From CALAZP01 sp041164265 (GTDB lineage: Bacteria > Bacteroidota > Bacteroidia > Chitinophagales > Saprospiraceae): a stretch of 11,591 nucleotides of DNA. Where the stretch lies: contig JBEAPR010000077.1 of assembly GCA_041164265.1 (NCBI GenBank), positions 1-11,591 on the forward strand, given 5' to 3'. The notes beneath the pieces were generated by a model. It was not told where the DNA came from, ran no database searches, and saw only the letters and a program-made list of their open reading frames with translations. Positions 1 to 7,803 of this stretch are shown piece after piece. Made by a program: the position numbers and the translations under genes. How positions within the stretch are numbered: the first letter of the stretch is position 1; each line of letters begins with the position of its first letter.

Positions 1-27
1 TAAAATTAAATTCCATACCAGATGGAA
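1..27 (-). terminator. Possible weak intrinsic terminator of the M12B protease gene
   Basis: Read on the minus strand, about 38 bases after the protease stop codon, there is a perfect 6-bp stem (TTCCAT pairing with ATGGAA, positions 22-27 and 11-16) with a 5-base loop. A T-rich run, TTTAATTTTA (positions 10-1), follows it directly. The position and the T-rich tail fit a Rho-independent terminator. The stem is short and contains only two G-C pairs, so it would be weak. The hairpin could instead be chance in AT-rich DNA, or an operator of an unseen left-hand gene. Confidence 0.35.
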
Positions 28-64
28 AAGTGCAAAACTGGACAATTATTACAGTATAGGTTTC

Positions 65-3000
65 CTAATGTGATCCTTTTGTCTTAATCAATTTTCTAGT
101 CTCCATACCCTTCGAGTTGTGCATTCTAAAAAATAAAATGCCTGGTGGAATACCAGATATATCAATCCTATTTGTTCCAGTAGTCAGTGAAGTTCTAATC
201 AGTACTTGTCCTAACGAAGAAATCACCTCTAAAATTGTCGATTCTTCTGATGAATTTTCTAGTATGACAAAATTATCAAAAGGATTGGGATATATAGCAA
301 TGGGTAATTTCAAAATTTCATTTCTAGAAGTACTTTCACACCCAAGGGTTTGAAAATTAAGAGTGTCGGTAGGGGCGCTTTTTCCGAAGGAACAAACCCC
401 TTCCATTACCATACTGTAATTTTGGCAATTCGAAAGCTCCTCAATCAAAATAGGTTCGTTCACTCCCAACCCAAAGCGATCTATCTCAGCGGAATCTCTA
501 ATGAGCGTCAGAAAAATGGAATCGACAAGGTCATCTGAAGTGGTCAAAAGGAATACATGGTTATTTCCCACCAAAAAGTCGTTGATAACTGGCGTTGGGC
601 AATCTGGACAAGGGTCGCATATTGAAGAGTCTTGTTTAATATGAATGGTCTGTTGATGTAGAATTGATCTCCCACAATTATCGGTAAAAGTCCATCCAAT
701 GACAAGTGAATCACCACATAAGCCAAAAGACCCAGATTGAATGCTACCTGCTACGCTTCCTTCGATGAGACAAATCCCTAGTTCGGAGTTGGTATAAACC
801 AAATCGGGAATGGAGTAGTTTGCCGCTTCCTCGCAAGTGAGGGTGTCGGGAGCTGGCGGATTGATCCAATCGGCAATAGGAGCGGGCGCTAAAGTAATAT
901 CTTGAGAGTAGGTCAGGACTCGTTCATAAGGATCGAGATAAGTCCAGATGGCTTGAGCAGTGCCTCCACACTCTGAAATATTATCATCCATTATTGTTCC
1001 GTTGACCATTCCATCCATCTTACAATTGCCATCCATACCATTGCTGAAAGCTAGTGCTGGAAGCACATAATTTTGAAGTCCCATACAGGTCATAGAGGTA
1101 TCAGAGGGAGTTACAATGAATTGAGGGACCTCTGGTAAAGTAGAGATAAAAAAGGTCTGACTCCAATCACTGGTAAGGCTTTCACAAGTAGATTGAATTT
1201 GAAACTGGTATTCCGTGCAGGTGGATAGATTATCAATTACCGTTTCCGGATCCACATTTCCGATTAAGTTCCAATTGGTAGCCCCTACCTGCTGATATCG
1301 GATATTGAAGGTATTATCCCCCTCTAATTCGTTCCAATGAATAACCAATTGATTTTCACCTGCTGTAAATTCAATGTTTTGCGGCGGCTCACAGGTCAGA
1401 CAAGGTGAACACCAACTCCCTCCACAATCTATCCCAGTCTCATCTCCATTTTGAATGCCATCTTCACAAGTAAAACAACCGGAAGTCCTTAAAGTAAAAG
1501 TGCGACTCCATGGGCTGAGTTCCCCCTCGCAGATGGATTGAATCTGATATTCATAGGTCGTACAAGGATACAAATCATAAACATTGAAACCAGCCCCGAA
1601 ACCATACCCATACAAGTATTCAGTGGAATCTTTTTCTCGAATTCTAACATTGTATTCAGTAGCCCTTTCTGGATTCAACCAATTGACGGAGGCCGTAGAG
1701 TCAGTAACGCTGCTAAAGGTAGCTACTACCGGACTACAAGGTGTACAACCGCTTGTCTTTCCGATATAAGTACCGCTCCAAATACTACTCGTTGAGGTAC
1801 AGTTACTCCTAATTTGGAATTCATATTCTGTACATTTTTGAAGCCCATTCAAATTAGCATCGTTGTCAAGGCCATTGCCATAAATCCAAGTTATATTCCC
1901 TTTTTTTCTTGCCCTTACATCAAAGTTTTGAGCATTATCAGGAATAGCCCAGAGCAGATATATACTAGAGTCTGTAGTGGTAATCTGTGGAGTCATCGGT
2001 GGATCGCATTCCTCTTCACATGGCCCACAATTGCTCCCTCCGCAATCGATTCCCGTCTCCTCTCCATTTTGAATGCCATCCATGCAAGTAGGACATCCCG
2101 AAGTGGTTACTTCAAAAAGGACACTCCAATCGCTAAAAGACCCATTACTGCAATTACTTTGAATCTGAAATTCATACAGACTGCATGAAGCCAATTCGAA
2201 ATAGGTAAATCCATTAGCAAAATTATTAGCGATGTCCCAGGCAACGGAATCTTTTGGTCTAACCCTAATGTTATAATCTTCGGCATTGAGCAAATCCGAC
2301 CAACCCACAGAAAATCTATCTTCGTCAATACTTATGGTTACATTCTGAGGTGCAGCGCAAGACACTGCACAAGGTTGGCATTGACTTCCCCCACAATCAA
2401 TTCCTGTCTCCTCTCCATTTTGAATACCATCTTCACAGGTATTAATTATAATAGAAGATAAGCAATTGGCAGATTGGACGGCATTGAATAGTACATTTTG
2501 AACCAGTGGATGAAATCCTCGAGTGAAATTGATGCCTACATTACCAATTTGGTTGCAATAGCTCATAATGGTTCCTCCATTGACAGGAAGGGTACCTCCA
2601 CAATCGGATGCTATGCCCTCCGCAAGAAAACCACAGTTGTCGATGGCTTGGTTGGCAACATTGTCAATCGTCCAAAAGCAATCGTGTGTATGGGGGGCTC
2701 CAATATTATGTCCTAGTTCATGGGCTACAACCCCTACCGTCCAAGAATACAACCAATTGGAGGGATCATCTTCTATGCTAAAGGCATTGTATCCTGTAGC
2801 AATATCACTGTAACCATATCGATAATCTTCATTGCAAAGTACATCCAAATAAGCAATTCCACCGTTACCTTCATCCAACGCTACAAGATGAGTTAGGTCT
2901 CCATTGGGGGCAGTAAAATTCGTTCTTAAATGGGATAAAATCTCATCACTCTCAGTCTCTGGAAAACCATCGGGATTTTGAAAAACTGTAATACCAGACA

Positions 3001-3733
3001 TTTGTAGGTACATTCCAGCTCTTTCATATAAGGCCGCCACGGCGGCAAAAAACCCCGATATGTAATTAACTGTATTTTGTACACTGCCCTTATTGAGATA
3101 TAAATCGTGGTCTGCTACAAAATGCACCTGAACCACAGGGGTATTACCCAACGGTAATTTCTTGATTTGTGGTATTTTGACTGAGGGTTTATTGGCAGGA
3201 ATCAAATAATCTCCTTCTCCAAAACCAGAGCTGGCATCCAACTCTTCTGTATAGTAAATGAAGTGATCGGCTGCAGTTTTATTGATCTGGATCGGCTCTA
3301 TGACAAGGGTACCCTTTTCGGGTATTTCAATGAATCCATTAATGGAGGCTTCAGATACAGATACCACACAAAAACTATTAGGATGATTGAGGACGGTCCC
3401 ACTGAATACCGAAGGGGCTTTTGCAATATTCAAGGCCTTCCCAGATTCATTTTGAACCAAAAACCTATCTGAAAATAACTGGTAAGGTTCCAGTTGCAAA
3501 ATAAATTCGGCATCTAAATAATTGATCTTAAGGAATTTTTCCTTTAATGGATCTAATTCCTTGTGGTTTAATTGAACCATCTCGTAATCTTGGCTGCTGC
3601 CTTTACGCTTTTCCTGCGAAAGTTTGGTAAAAAGAGATGGAATGGAAGAGCGATCTAAGTCTGATATTTTTTGGGAATGAGCGGGCAAACAAAACAAAAG
3701 ACAGATTATTGCCCAATGGATTTTAGATGACAT
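65..3733 (-). CDS. Secreted reprolysin-like (M12B) zinc metalloprotease with FN3 modules, Cys-rich loops and T9SS tail
   Basis: Predicted extracellular zinc endopeptidase of the metzincin clan. I chose the ATG at 3733, giving 1222 residues, because MSSKIHWAIICLLFCLPAHSQ is a clean signal peptide. An in-frame TTG at 3763 would add ten residues with no benefit. Residues about 21-195 look like a propeptide. The catalytic domain (about 200-430) contains HELGHNIGAPH at 338-348, with zinc ligands His338, His342 and His348 and catalytic Glu339. An IMSYC Met-turn follows, with its Met near 390. After it come three Cys-rich loops (433-455, 550-572, 756-778) alternating with fibronectin-III-like modules (about 457-546, 576-663, 666-753, 781-866). 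Two HYR/Ig-like modules follow (about 867-1035), then a degenerate FN3 module (1045-1132). The C-terminus (about 1145-1222) begins IAIYPNPF, a T9SS type A sorting domain. The natural substrate is unknown. The modules probably bind surfaces or glycans (inference). It lies 178 bp downstream of the response regulator on the same strand. Confidence 0.9.
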   Translation of the reverse strand: MSSKIHWAIICLLFCLPAHSQKISDLDRSSIPSLFTKLSQEKRKGSSQDYEMVQLNHKELDPLKEKFLKINYLDAEFILQLEPYQLFSDRFLVQNESGKALNIAKAPSVFSGTVLNHPNSFCVVSVSEASINGFIEIPEKGTLVIEPIQINKTAADHFIYYTEELDASSGFGEGDYLIPANKPSVKIPQIKKLPLGNTPVVQVHFVADHDLYLNKGSVQNTVNYISGFFAAVAALYERAGMYLQMSGITVFQNPDGFPETESDEILSHLRTNFTAPNGDLTHLVALDEGNGGIAYLDVLCNEDYRYGYSDIATGYNAFSIEDDPSNWLYSWTVGVVAHELGHNIGAPHTHDCFWTIDNVANQAIDNCGFLAEGIASDCGGTLPVNGGTIMSYCNQIGNVGINFTRGFHPLVQNVLFNAVQSANCLSSIIINTCEDGIQNGEETGIDCGGSQCQPCAVSCAAPQNVTISIDEDRFSVGWSDLLNAEDYNIRVRPKDSVAWDIANNFANGFTYFELASCSLYEFQIQSNCSNGSFSDWSVLFEVTTSGCPTCMDGIQNGEETGIDCGGSNCGPCEEECDPPMTPQITTTDSSIYLLWAIPDNAQNFDVRARKKGNITWIYGNGLDNDANLNGLQKCTEYEFQIRSNCTSTSSIWSGTYIGKTSGCTPCSPVVATFSSVTDSTASVNWLNPERATEYNVRIREKDSTEYLYGYGFGAGFNVYDLYPCTTYEYQIQSICEGELSPWSRTFTLRTSGCFTCEDGIQNGDETGIDCGGSWCSPCLTCEPPQNIEFTAGENQLVIHWNELEGDNTFNIRYQQVGATNWNLIGNVDPETVIDNLSTCTEYQFQIQSTCESLTSDWSQTFFISTLPEVPQFIVTPSDTSMTCMGLQNYVLPALAFSNGMDGNCKMDGMVNGTIMDDNISECGGTAQAIWTYLDPYERVLTYSQDITLAPAPIADWINPPAPDTLTCEEAANYSIPDLVYTNSELGICLIEGSVAGSIQSGSFGLCGDSLVIGWTFTDNCGRSILHQQTIHIKQDSSICDPCPDCPTPVINDFLVGNNHVFLLTTSDDLVDSIFLTLIRDSAEIDRFGLGVNEPILIEELSNCQNYSMVMEGVCSFGKSAPTDTLNFQTLGCESTSRNEILKLPIAIYPNPFDNFVILENSSEESTILEVISSLGQVLIRTSLTTGTNRIDISGIPPGILFFRMHNSKGMETRKLIKTKGSH
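1400..1468 (-). repeat. Cys-rich loop module, copy 3 (inside protease gene)
   Basis: This codes for residues 756-778 of the M12B protease. It is a 23-residue module with four Cys: Cys, DGIQNG, DETGIDCGG, then C-x-P-C. It differs from the other copies by Asp in place of Glu in the NG(D/E)ET part. It shares a 20-bp exact DNA run with copy 2. The module recurs in secreted Bacteroidota proteins. I infer a disulfide-bonded, possibly calcium-binding linker. Confidence 0.8.
2018..2086 (-). repeat. Cys-rich loop module, copy 2 (inside protease gene)
   Basis: This codes for residues 550-572 of the M12B protease and has the same 23-residue pattern, with Met after the first Cys. It separates the first and second FN3-like modules. 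It shares a 20-bp exact DNA run with copy 1 and a different, overlapping 20-bp run with copy 3. That suggests duplication or gene conversion within the gene. Confidence 0.8.
2369..2437 (-). repeat. Cys-rich loop module, copy 1 (inside protease gene)
   Basis: This codes for residues 433-455 of the M12B protease, directly after the catalytic domain and before the first FN3-like module. It has the same four-Cys DGIQNG/ETGIDCGG pattern as copies 2 and 3. The position suggests a linker that spaces the protease from its accessory modules. Confidence 0.8.
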
Positions 3734-3911
3734 TGGCAGTATTTTAACAAACAATATAACCAATAATATATTCCATTTAAAAATGGCTCATCCCCGGAGT
3801 TGGTTAATTCTAGTGAAGTATTTTGTTTATTCTTAGTTAGGGAAATATAAATAACCGCAGAAGATAATTTATATATAAGACATAAGAGGGTCAGTAGTAT
3901 TTGAATAGGTA
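3734..3911. other. 178-bp intergenic region upstream of the M12B protease
   Basis: AT-rich DNA between the response regulator stop and the protease start, both genes on the minus strand. It should hold the protease promoter unless the gene is transcribed by read-through from the kinase/regulator genes. I found no convincing Bacteroidota promoter pair (TTG near -33 with TAnnTTTG near -7). On the minus strand the closest -7 match is a TATATTTC-like stretch near 3845, and no matching -33 element is placed for it. I also see no terminator hairpin with a T-tract after the regulator gene. No ORF of interest is present. Confidence 0.6.
3773..3786. promoter_or_regulatory. Palindrome CCATTT-AA-AAATGG upstream of the protease
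   Basis: A perfect 6-bp inverted repeat with a 2-base spacer, lying about 40-53 bases upstream of the protease ATG. No T-run follows it on the minus strand, so it does not look like a terminator. Its half-site (AAATGG) is also the core of the larger inverted repeat between the kinase and regulator genes. An operator is possible, but this is inference from symmetry and position. Confidence 0.3.
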
Positions 3912-4631
3912 TTAAAAGTTAGATATTTTTAACAAAAGTCTATAACCTGGTTGACTTACCTCAATTTCAGGGAAATCGCTTTTTAATTTTAAATATTTAG
4001 AATTGAAAGATTGTATAAACCTATTCTGTACTATGGTTCCTTTTGATATTCTAGTAAAATGCTCTTTGGGAAGTATATCCTCTAATTCCCTTAGAGTGGA
4101 GCGGTGCAATATCTTTTTTTTACTTTCTAAGGTTAATTGAACATAATTGTCTTCTTTTTGCAAATAAACAATTTGATTAAAAAAAATTTTATTCATTGTT
4201 CGTCCCCACTTTATCATAATATAATTCTCTTCTTGATAATTCAATGTCTTATCAAAATTGTTGAGTATAATTTCAATAGAGGCAAATAAATCCTCTTTAG
4301 AGAAGGGCTTAACTATATACCCGGAAGGCCTAGATAATTTAGCTCTAGATAAGGTCGCCTTATCACTATTTGCTGTAAGATAAATGAAAGGGATTTGGGG
4401 GTAATTTTCATTTAAAAATATCCCAAGATCTATACCGTCTTTAATGGAATTTAAATTGATATCTATTAAAAGTAGATTTATTTCATTGTTACTAATTAAT
4501 TCCAAGCCTTCTTCGTAATTTAAAGCAGGCTCCAAAACATCATAATCTAAGTCAATGAGGATGTCTTCTATGGTAGCTGCAATGACCATCTCATCTTCAA
4601 TTATGCCTATTTTGGGTTTTTTTTTCATCAT
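3912..4631 (-). CDS. LytTR-family two-component response regulator
   Basis: A 239-residue cytoplasmic response regulator and transcription factor, full length for a REC-LytTR protein. The receiver domain (about 6-125) shows the acidic pocket Glu12-Asp13-Glu14, phospho-acceptor Asp57 in LLLIDINL, Thr86 in YLTAN and Lys108 in YIVKPF. The DNA-binding LytTR domain spans about 136-238 and includes the typical KEDNYVQL segment (159-166) and the HFTRISKGTIVQ stretch (191-202). Two start codons are adjacent (ATGATG at 4631 and 4628), and either could be used. The gene is 76 bp downstream of the propeller histidine kinase on the same strand, so the two are almost certainly a cognate pair. LytTR proteins generally bind short direct repeats near promoters. 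Candidate targets are the divergent sulfatase operon and the downstream protease, but this is inferred from position only. Confidence 0.93.
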   Translation of the reverse strand: MMKKKPKIGIIEDEMVIAATIEDILIDLDYDVLEPALNYEEGLELISNNEINLLLIDINLNSIKDGIDLGIFLNENYPQIPFIYLTANSDKATLSRAKLSRPSGYIVKPFSKEDLFASIEIILNNFDKTLNYQEENYIMIKWGRTMNKIFFNQIVYLQKEDNYVQLTLESKKKILHRSTLRELEDILPKEHFTRISKGTIVQNRFIQSFNSKYLKLKSDFPEIEVSQPGYRLLLKISNF

Positions 4632-4664
4632 TTCAAAAATAGACTTTTAGCCAAACTTGTGATT

Positions 4665-4691
4665 TAAAATGGTTGGATATGGACCATTTTA
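4665..4691. promoter_or_regulatory. 8-bp inverted repeat between kinase and regulator genes
   Basis: TAAAATGG (4665-4672) and CCATTTTA (4684-4691) form a perfect 8-bp inverted repeat with an 11-base spacer, occupying a third of the 76-bp kinase-regulator gap. On the minus strand no T-tract follows, so termination is unlikely. As RNA it could be a processing or translation-tuning hairpin ahead of the regulator gene, and as DNA an operator. It shares the AAATGG/CCATTT core with the palindrome at 3773-3786. Confidence 0.4.
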
Positions 4692-4707
4692 GGTTTATAC
4701 GGATTAA

Positions 4708-7700
4708 TTAGGTTCTTTTTATCGAAATTTCTTTGAAGTTTATACAAAAATACCCACCGTTTCGGTATTCATATCTGGCCTTTCCTCCTAATTGTTTGGC
4801 TAATCCTTTTATTAATTTAAGTCCTAAACTTTTGACTTTGTTAAAATCAATGCTCTCTTTTAAGCCAGGACCATTGTCTTGATAAATAAGTAAAAAGGTA
4901 TCTTCCTCGGTTTTTGTAATGGTAACATGAACTGAAACTTCCTTGGTATCTGGTAAGCTGTGCTTGTAGGAATTGGTAAGGAGTTCATTCAAAATAATAC
5001 TTAAAGGCACAGCGGTATCCACATCAAAATGCCAATTTAAATTACCCCCCGTGATGGCTAAGGTTTTTTTCTCGTTAGCAAACAAATCTTTTATTTGAAA
5101 GATTAAATCTTGAAAAAATTGCCCAAAATGAATAGTTGCCAGTTGTTCATTTTCATAAAGATTTTGGTGAATTAAAGCGATACTGTTTATTCTGCTTTGG
5201 CCTTCAATTAAAGCCCTCTGTCCAATTTCATCTATGATGGATTTTTTTTGAAGGTGCAAAAGACCGCTGATGATTTGTAGATTATTTTTAACTCTATGGT
5301 GAATTTCTTTTAACAGTAAATCTTTATCCTTTAGTGCTATTTTTAAATCATGGGTTTTTAGATTAATTAAATGATTCAAAGATTCATTTCTCTTTTTCAA
5401 TGAATACGTTCTGAATCGAAAAATAGAAATAAAAACTACCAAAATAGCTAGTCCAAATGCCAGTTGATTTTCTGTTTTTTTGTGAAAAGGCTTAATCACA
5501 GTAATAGGAACCTTCATAATTACATCTCGCCATTTTCCTGTTGGATGACTAGCTTTTATTTCGATAATTTGATTGCCGTAAGGTAGTTGGAACAAGCGAA
5601 TGTTATTTGAGCTTAAATTATTCCAGACACTTTCTACATTTCCAATTCTATAAGTATAATTTTTTTGGTCTTTCGTATAATTAAGTAATCTGAAATCTAT
5701 GTTGAGGGATTGATCGTTGGGCTCAAATATTATTTTTTGTGAAAGCTGCCCCTCTCTGATTTGTCCTTTTTTATTCCGAATGGTTATAGCGTTTACGACC
5801 AAAGGAAAAGTTTCAACCTGTTGGCTTTTAATTTCAAAATCAAACGGATTAAAATTTGTAAATCCATTTATTGAACCAAAAATAATTAAAGAATCATTCA
5901 CGTTTAAAGAAGATATTCTATTGAATTCAGTTTCTATCAAACCATCATCCAGGTCATAAAAAGTAGATTCCTTAGAAGATGGTTGGTAGCGAATAAGTCC
6001 ACGATTAGAAGAAATCCATAGAAATCCTAATGCATCTTTTTCAATTCGGTATAATACAGAGGTGGGCCATCCAATTTCTTTAGATCCTAAAATTTCAGGA
6101 TTTTCAATCCGCCAATTTTCCCAATCAGAATCAAATTTCAATAATCCTTTATTGGAGGCTGCAAACCATCCTTCTTCAGCCACCTCAATAAGATCGTAGA
6201 TCACCGTATTCTGTTTTTCCCAAATTGGAATTATTAATTGTTGTAAGTTAATTAGGAACAAGCCGTTTTCGGCAACAATCAAAGTTTCACCTGAGGAGAG
6301 TGGAATGAATCGATAGGGGATAAAAGGATAAGTAGTTGAAATTTTGGATTTTAAAGGGTTGAATTGACGAGTTTCTAGATCATATTCTGCAATGGAACTT
6401 CTACTTCCTATTAATAAAGTTTTATTTCCTTTAGAGGCAATAGACCAAATTTCTTCTCCAAAAGTATTGGTTTCAGCCAATACCTTTTGCGAAAAGGGAT
6501 CTATTTCAATTATTCGATCTGAAGCGATATAAATGGTACTATCGAGGGTAGCCATTGGAAATAAAATATTTTCGACAGAACAAATAATTTTTGCCGGTTT
6601 ATCTTTTTCAAATAACAATAGTTTGTTCCAAAAATTCGCATAAATATTTTTACTGCCTAAAGGAAATTCAATTAAGCCTCTGCATTGGTTAAGTAGTAAG
6701 TCGTTTTGGGTTTCCCTTGTATATTGATGTTGAAAAAAAATGGGTTTTATCTTAATTTTTAGTAAGCCTATAGAGGTACTGATCCAGAAAATAGAAGTGC
6801 CATCTTTTCTTATTTGATTAAAGCGGAAGCCTCCAAACTCTAATTGTTGTTCTGGTCCAAAAATCTTATAGCTCAGGGACTCGTTAAAATAATTGAGTCC
6901 ATTTGTCGGAGAATTGAAGAAAAATTCTTTACTATTTATACTTTTTCCGTAAGCAGGCAATCCAGTAAAATCTCCAAAGTTGGATTCGCGGTTTATTGGT
7001 TCAATAACCCATTGCCCAGCGCTAAATTTCCATCTATAATTCAAATGGTCTTTCTCTAAATAAATTTCATTCAGTGAAAGATTACTATATAAAAAATTAA
7101 ACTGTTGTTTAGGCAATAAAGTATCTATACCTTCTTTGTCTATATATAAATGTTGGCGAAAACTGATTAAGCTACCTATATCGGAAAAACTACTGTTTAA
7201 TATTTCTAAATCGGTTGGCTTTTTACCTGTAAAAGTTCGACTTTTACGAATTCCATCTTTTCCTAACTTTAGATATTGTAAAGGTTGCTTAGTGATACAA
7301 TGCCAGATTTCCTGTTGATCTTCTTTTTGAATCCATAATACTTTTGAAGAGGGAATGGATGATCCAGGAAGTATATAAAGTAAATTGGATATTTCAAAGG
7401 TATATGGATTTATACTTTGGAATACTGAATCTGCCAATAATTCAAAACTCCTCATACCATAAGTAATAATTATTTCATCATTTTCAGATAGGGTCAGATT
7501 GATTATTTTATTTCCATGTAAGCCATTTTTTTCCAAACTAAAATGAAGGAATTCCTGTCCATCATATCGGTTCAATCCATTATTGGTACCAATCCACAAA
7601 TATCCGCGAGCATCTTTTAGGGTACAAAATATTTCATTGGCAGCCAAACCCTCTTTCAAAGTTAGCAACTCATACTCCACTGAAAAATTTGGTGGGTTGT

Positions 7701-7749
7701 TTCCAAGTAGCAGTGGTATAAAAAATAAAGAAAGTATTATTATCCTCAT
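4708..7749 (-). CDS. Beta-propeller sensor histidine kinase (Reg_prop/Y_Y_Y, HisKA_2, HATPase_c)
   Basis: A 1013-residue membrane sensor kinase. An N-terminal signal sequence (about 1-17) leads into a large periplasmic propeller region (about 25-640). The clearest blades are at 39-66 (ARGYLWIGTNNGLNRYDG) and 572-590 (LGFLWISSNRGLIRY). A Y_Y_Y-type beta-sandwich follows (about 680-752), then one transmembrane helix (about 762-779) and a coiled coil. The HisKA_2 dimerisation domain has EIHHRVKNNLQ with the likely phospho-acceptor His at 818. The HATPase_c domain has the N box NELLTNSYKH (921-930), DNGPG (958-962) and a Gly-rich SLGLKLIKGLAKQLGG (974-989), so it looks catalytically complete. It resembles the sensor half of Bacteroidota hybrid two-component regulators but has no receiver or HTH domain of its own. 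The separate LytTR regulator 76 bp downstream supplies those parts. The ligand is unknown. Its start lies 54 bp from the divergent sulfatase operon, which suggests it senses a product of those enzymes (inference). Confidence 0.92.
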   Translation of the reverse strand: MRIIILSLFFIPLLLGNNPPNFSVEYELLTLKEGLAANEIFCTLKDARGYLWIGTNNGLNRYDGQEFLHFSLEKNGLHGNKIINLTLSENDEIIITYGMRSFELLADSVFQSINPYTFEISNLLYILPGSSIPSSKVLWIQKEDQQEIWHCITKQPLQYLKLGKDGIRKSRTFTGKKPTDLEILNSSFSDIGSLISFRQHLYIDKEGIDTLLPKQQFNFLYSNLSLNEIYLEKDHLNYRWKFSAGQWVIEPINRESNFGDFTGLPAYGKSINSKEFFFNSPTNGLNYFNESLSYKIFGPEQQLEFGGFRFNQIRKDGTSIFWISTSIGLLKIKIKPIFFQHQYTRETQNDLLLNQCRGLIEFPLGSKNIYANFWNKLLLFEKDKPAKIICSVENILFPMATLDSTIYIASDRIIEIDPFSQKVLAETNTFGEEIWSIASKGNKTLLIGSRSSIAEYDLETRQFNPLKSKISTTYPFIPYRFIPLSSGETLIVAENGLFLINLQQLIIPIWEKQNTVIYDLIEVAEEGWFAASNKGLLKFDSDWENWRIENPEILGSKEIGWPTSVLYRIEKDALGFLWISSNRGLIRYQPSSKESTFYDLDDGLIETEFNRISSLNVNDSLIIFGSINGFTNFNPFDFEIKSQQVETFPLVVNAITIRNKKGQIREGQLSQKIIFEPNDQSLNIDFRLLNYTKDQKNYTYRIGNVESVWNNLSSNNIRLFQLPYGNQIIEIKASHPTGKWRDVIMKVPITVIKPFHKKTENQLAFGLAILVVFISIFRFRTYSLKKRNESLNHLINLKTHDLKIALKDKDLLLKEIHHRVKNNLQIISGLLHLQKKSIIDEIGQRALIEGQSRINSIALIHQNLYENEQLATIHFGQFFQDLIFQIKDLFANEKKTLAITGGNLNWHFDVDTAVPLSIILNELLTNSYKHSLPDTKEVSVHVTITKTEEDTFLLIYQDNGPGLKESIDFNKVKSLGLKLIKGLAKQLGGKARYEYRNGGYFCINFKEISIKRT

Positions 7750-7803
7750 TTTTAAATATAAACTTAATTATATTGGAATAGTACAAAATGAAAACATTAA
7801 GCA
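7750..7803. promoter_or_regulatory. Short divergent promoter region, kinase / sulfatase operon
   Basis: Only 54 bp, very AT-rich, separate the two divergent start codons, so both promoters must lie here or inside the coding ends. I could not assign a full -33/-7 promoter pair on either strand. A TATATTTA stretch on the minus strand resembles TAnnTTTG but sits too close to the kinase ATG. The compactness suggests coupled regulation or promoters that overlap the coding ends. Confidence 0.55.
7755..7774. promoter_or_regulatory. Inverted repeat AATATAA-n6-TTATATT in the divergent promoter
   Basis: A perfect 7-bp inverted repeat with a 6-base spacer, placed just outside the kinase ATG and about 30 bp before the sulfatase ATG. 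A symmetric site here could bind a regulator controlling both directions. It consists entirely of A and T in its arms, so chance occurrence in this AT-rich gap is quite possible. Confidence 0.3.

Noticed and set aside
1814..2188. 124-codon open frame on the plus strand opposite the M12B protease
   Set aside because: It lies wholly antisense to a well-supported gene and shows no recognisable domain. It is explained as a shadow frame.
1400..2437. Three similar 69-bp units that could suggest a CRISPR-like or mobile repeat
   Set aside because: The units are in frame inside one coding sequence, code for the same Cys-rich module, and are separated by coding FN3 modules of unequal length.
3734..3763. 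TTG-initiated extension of the M12B protease by ten residues
   Set aside because: The extension begins at TTG and adds MVILFVKILP before a complete signal peptide. The ATG at 3733 gives a normal signal sequence on its own.
3787..3911. Terminator for the kinase/regulator operon
   Set aside because: I searched the minus-strand sequence after the regulator stop and found no G-C stem followed by a T-tract.
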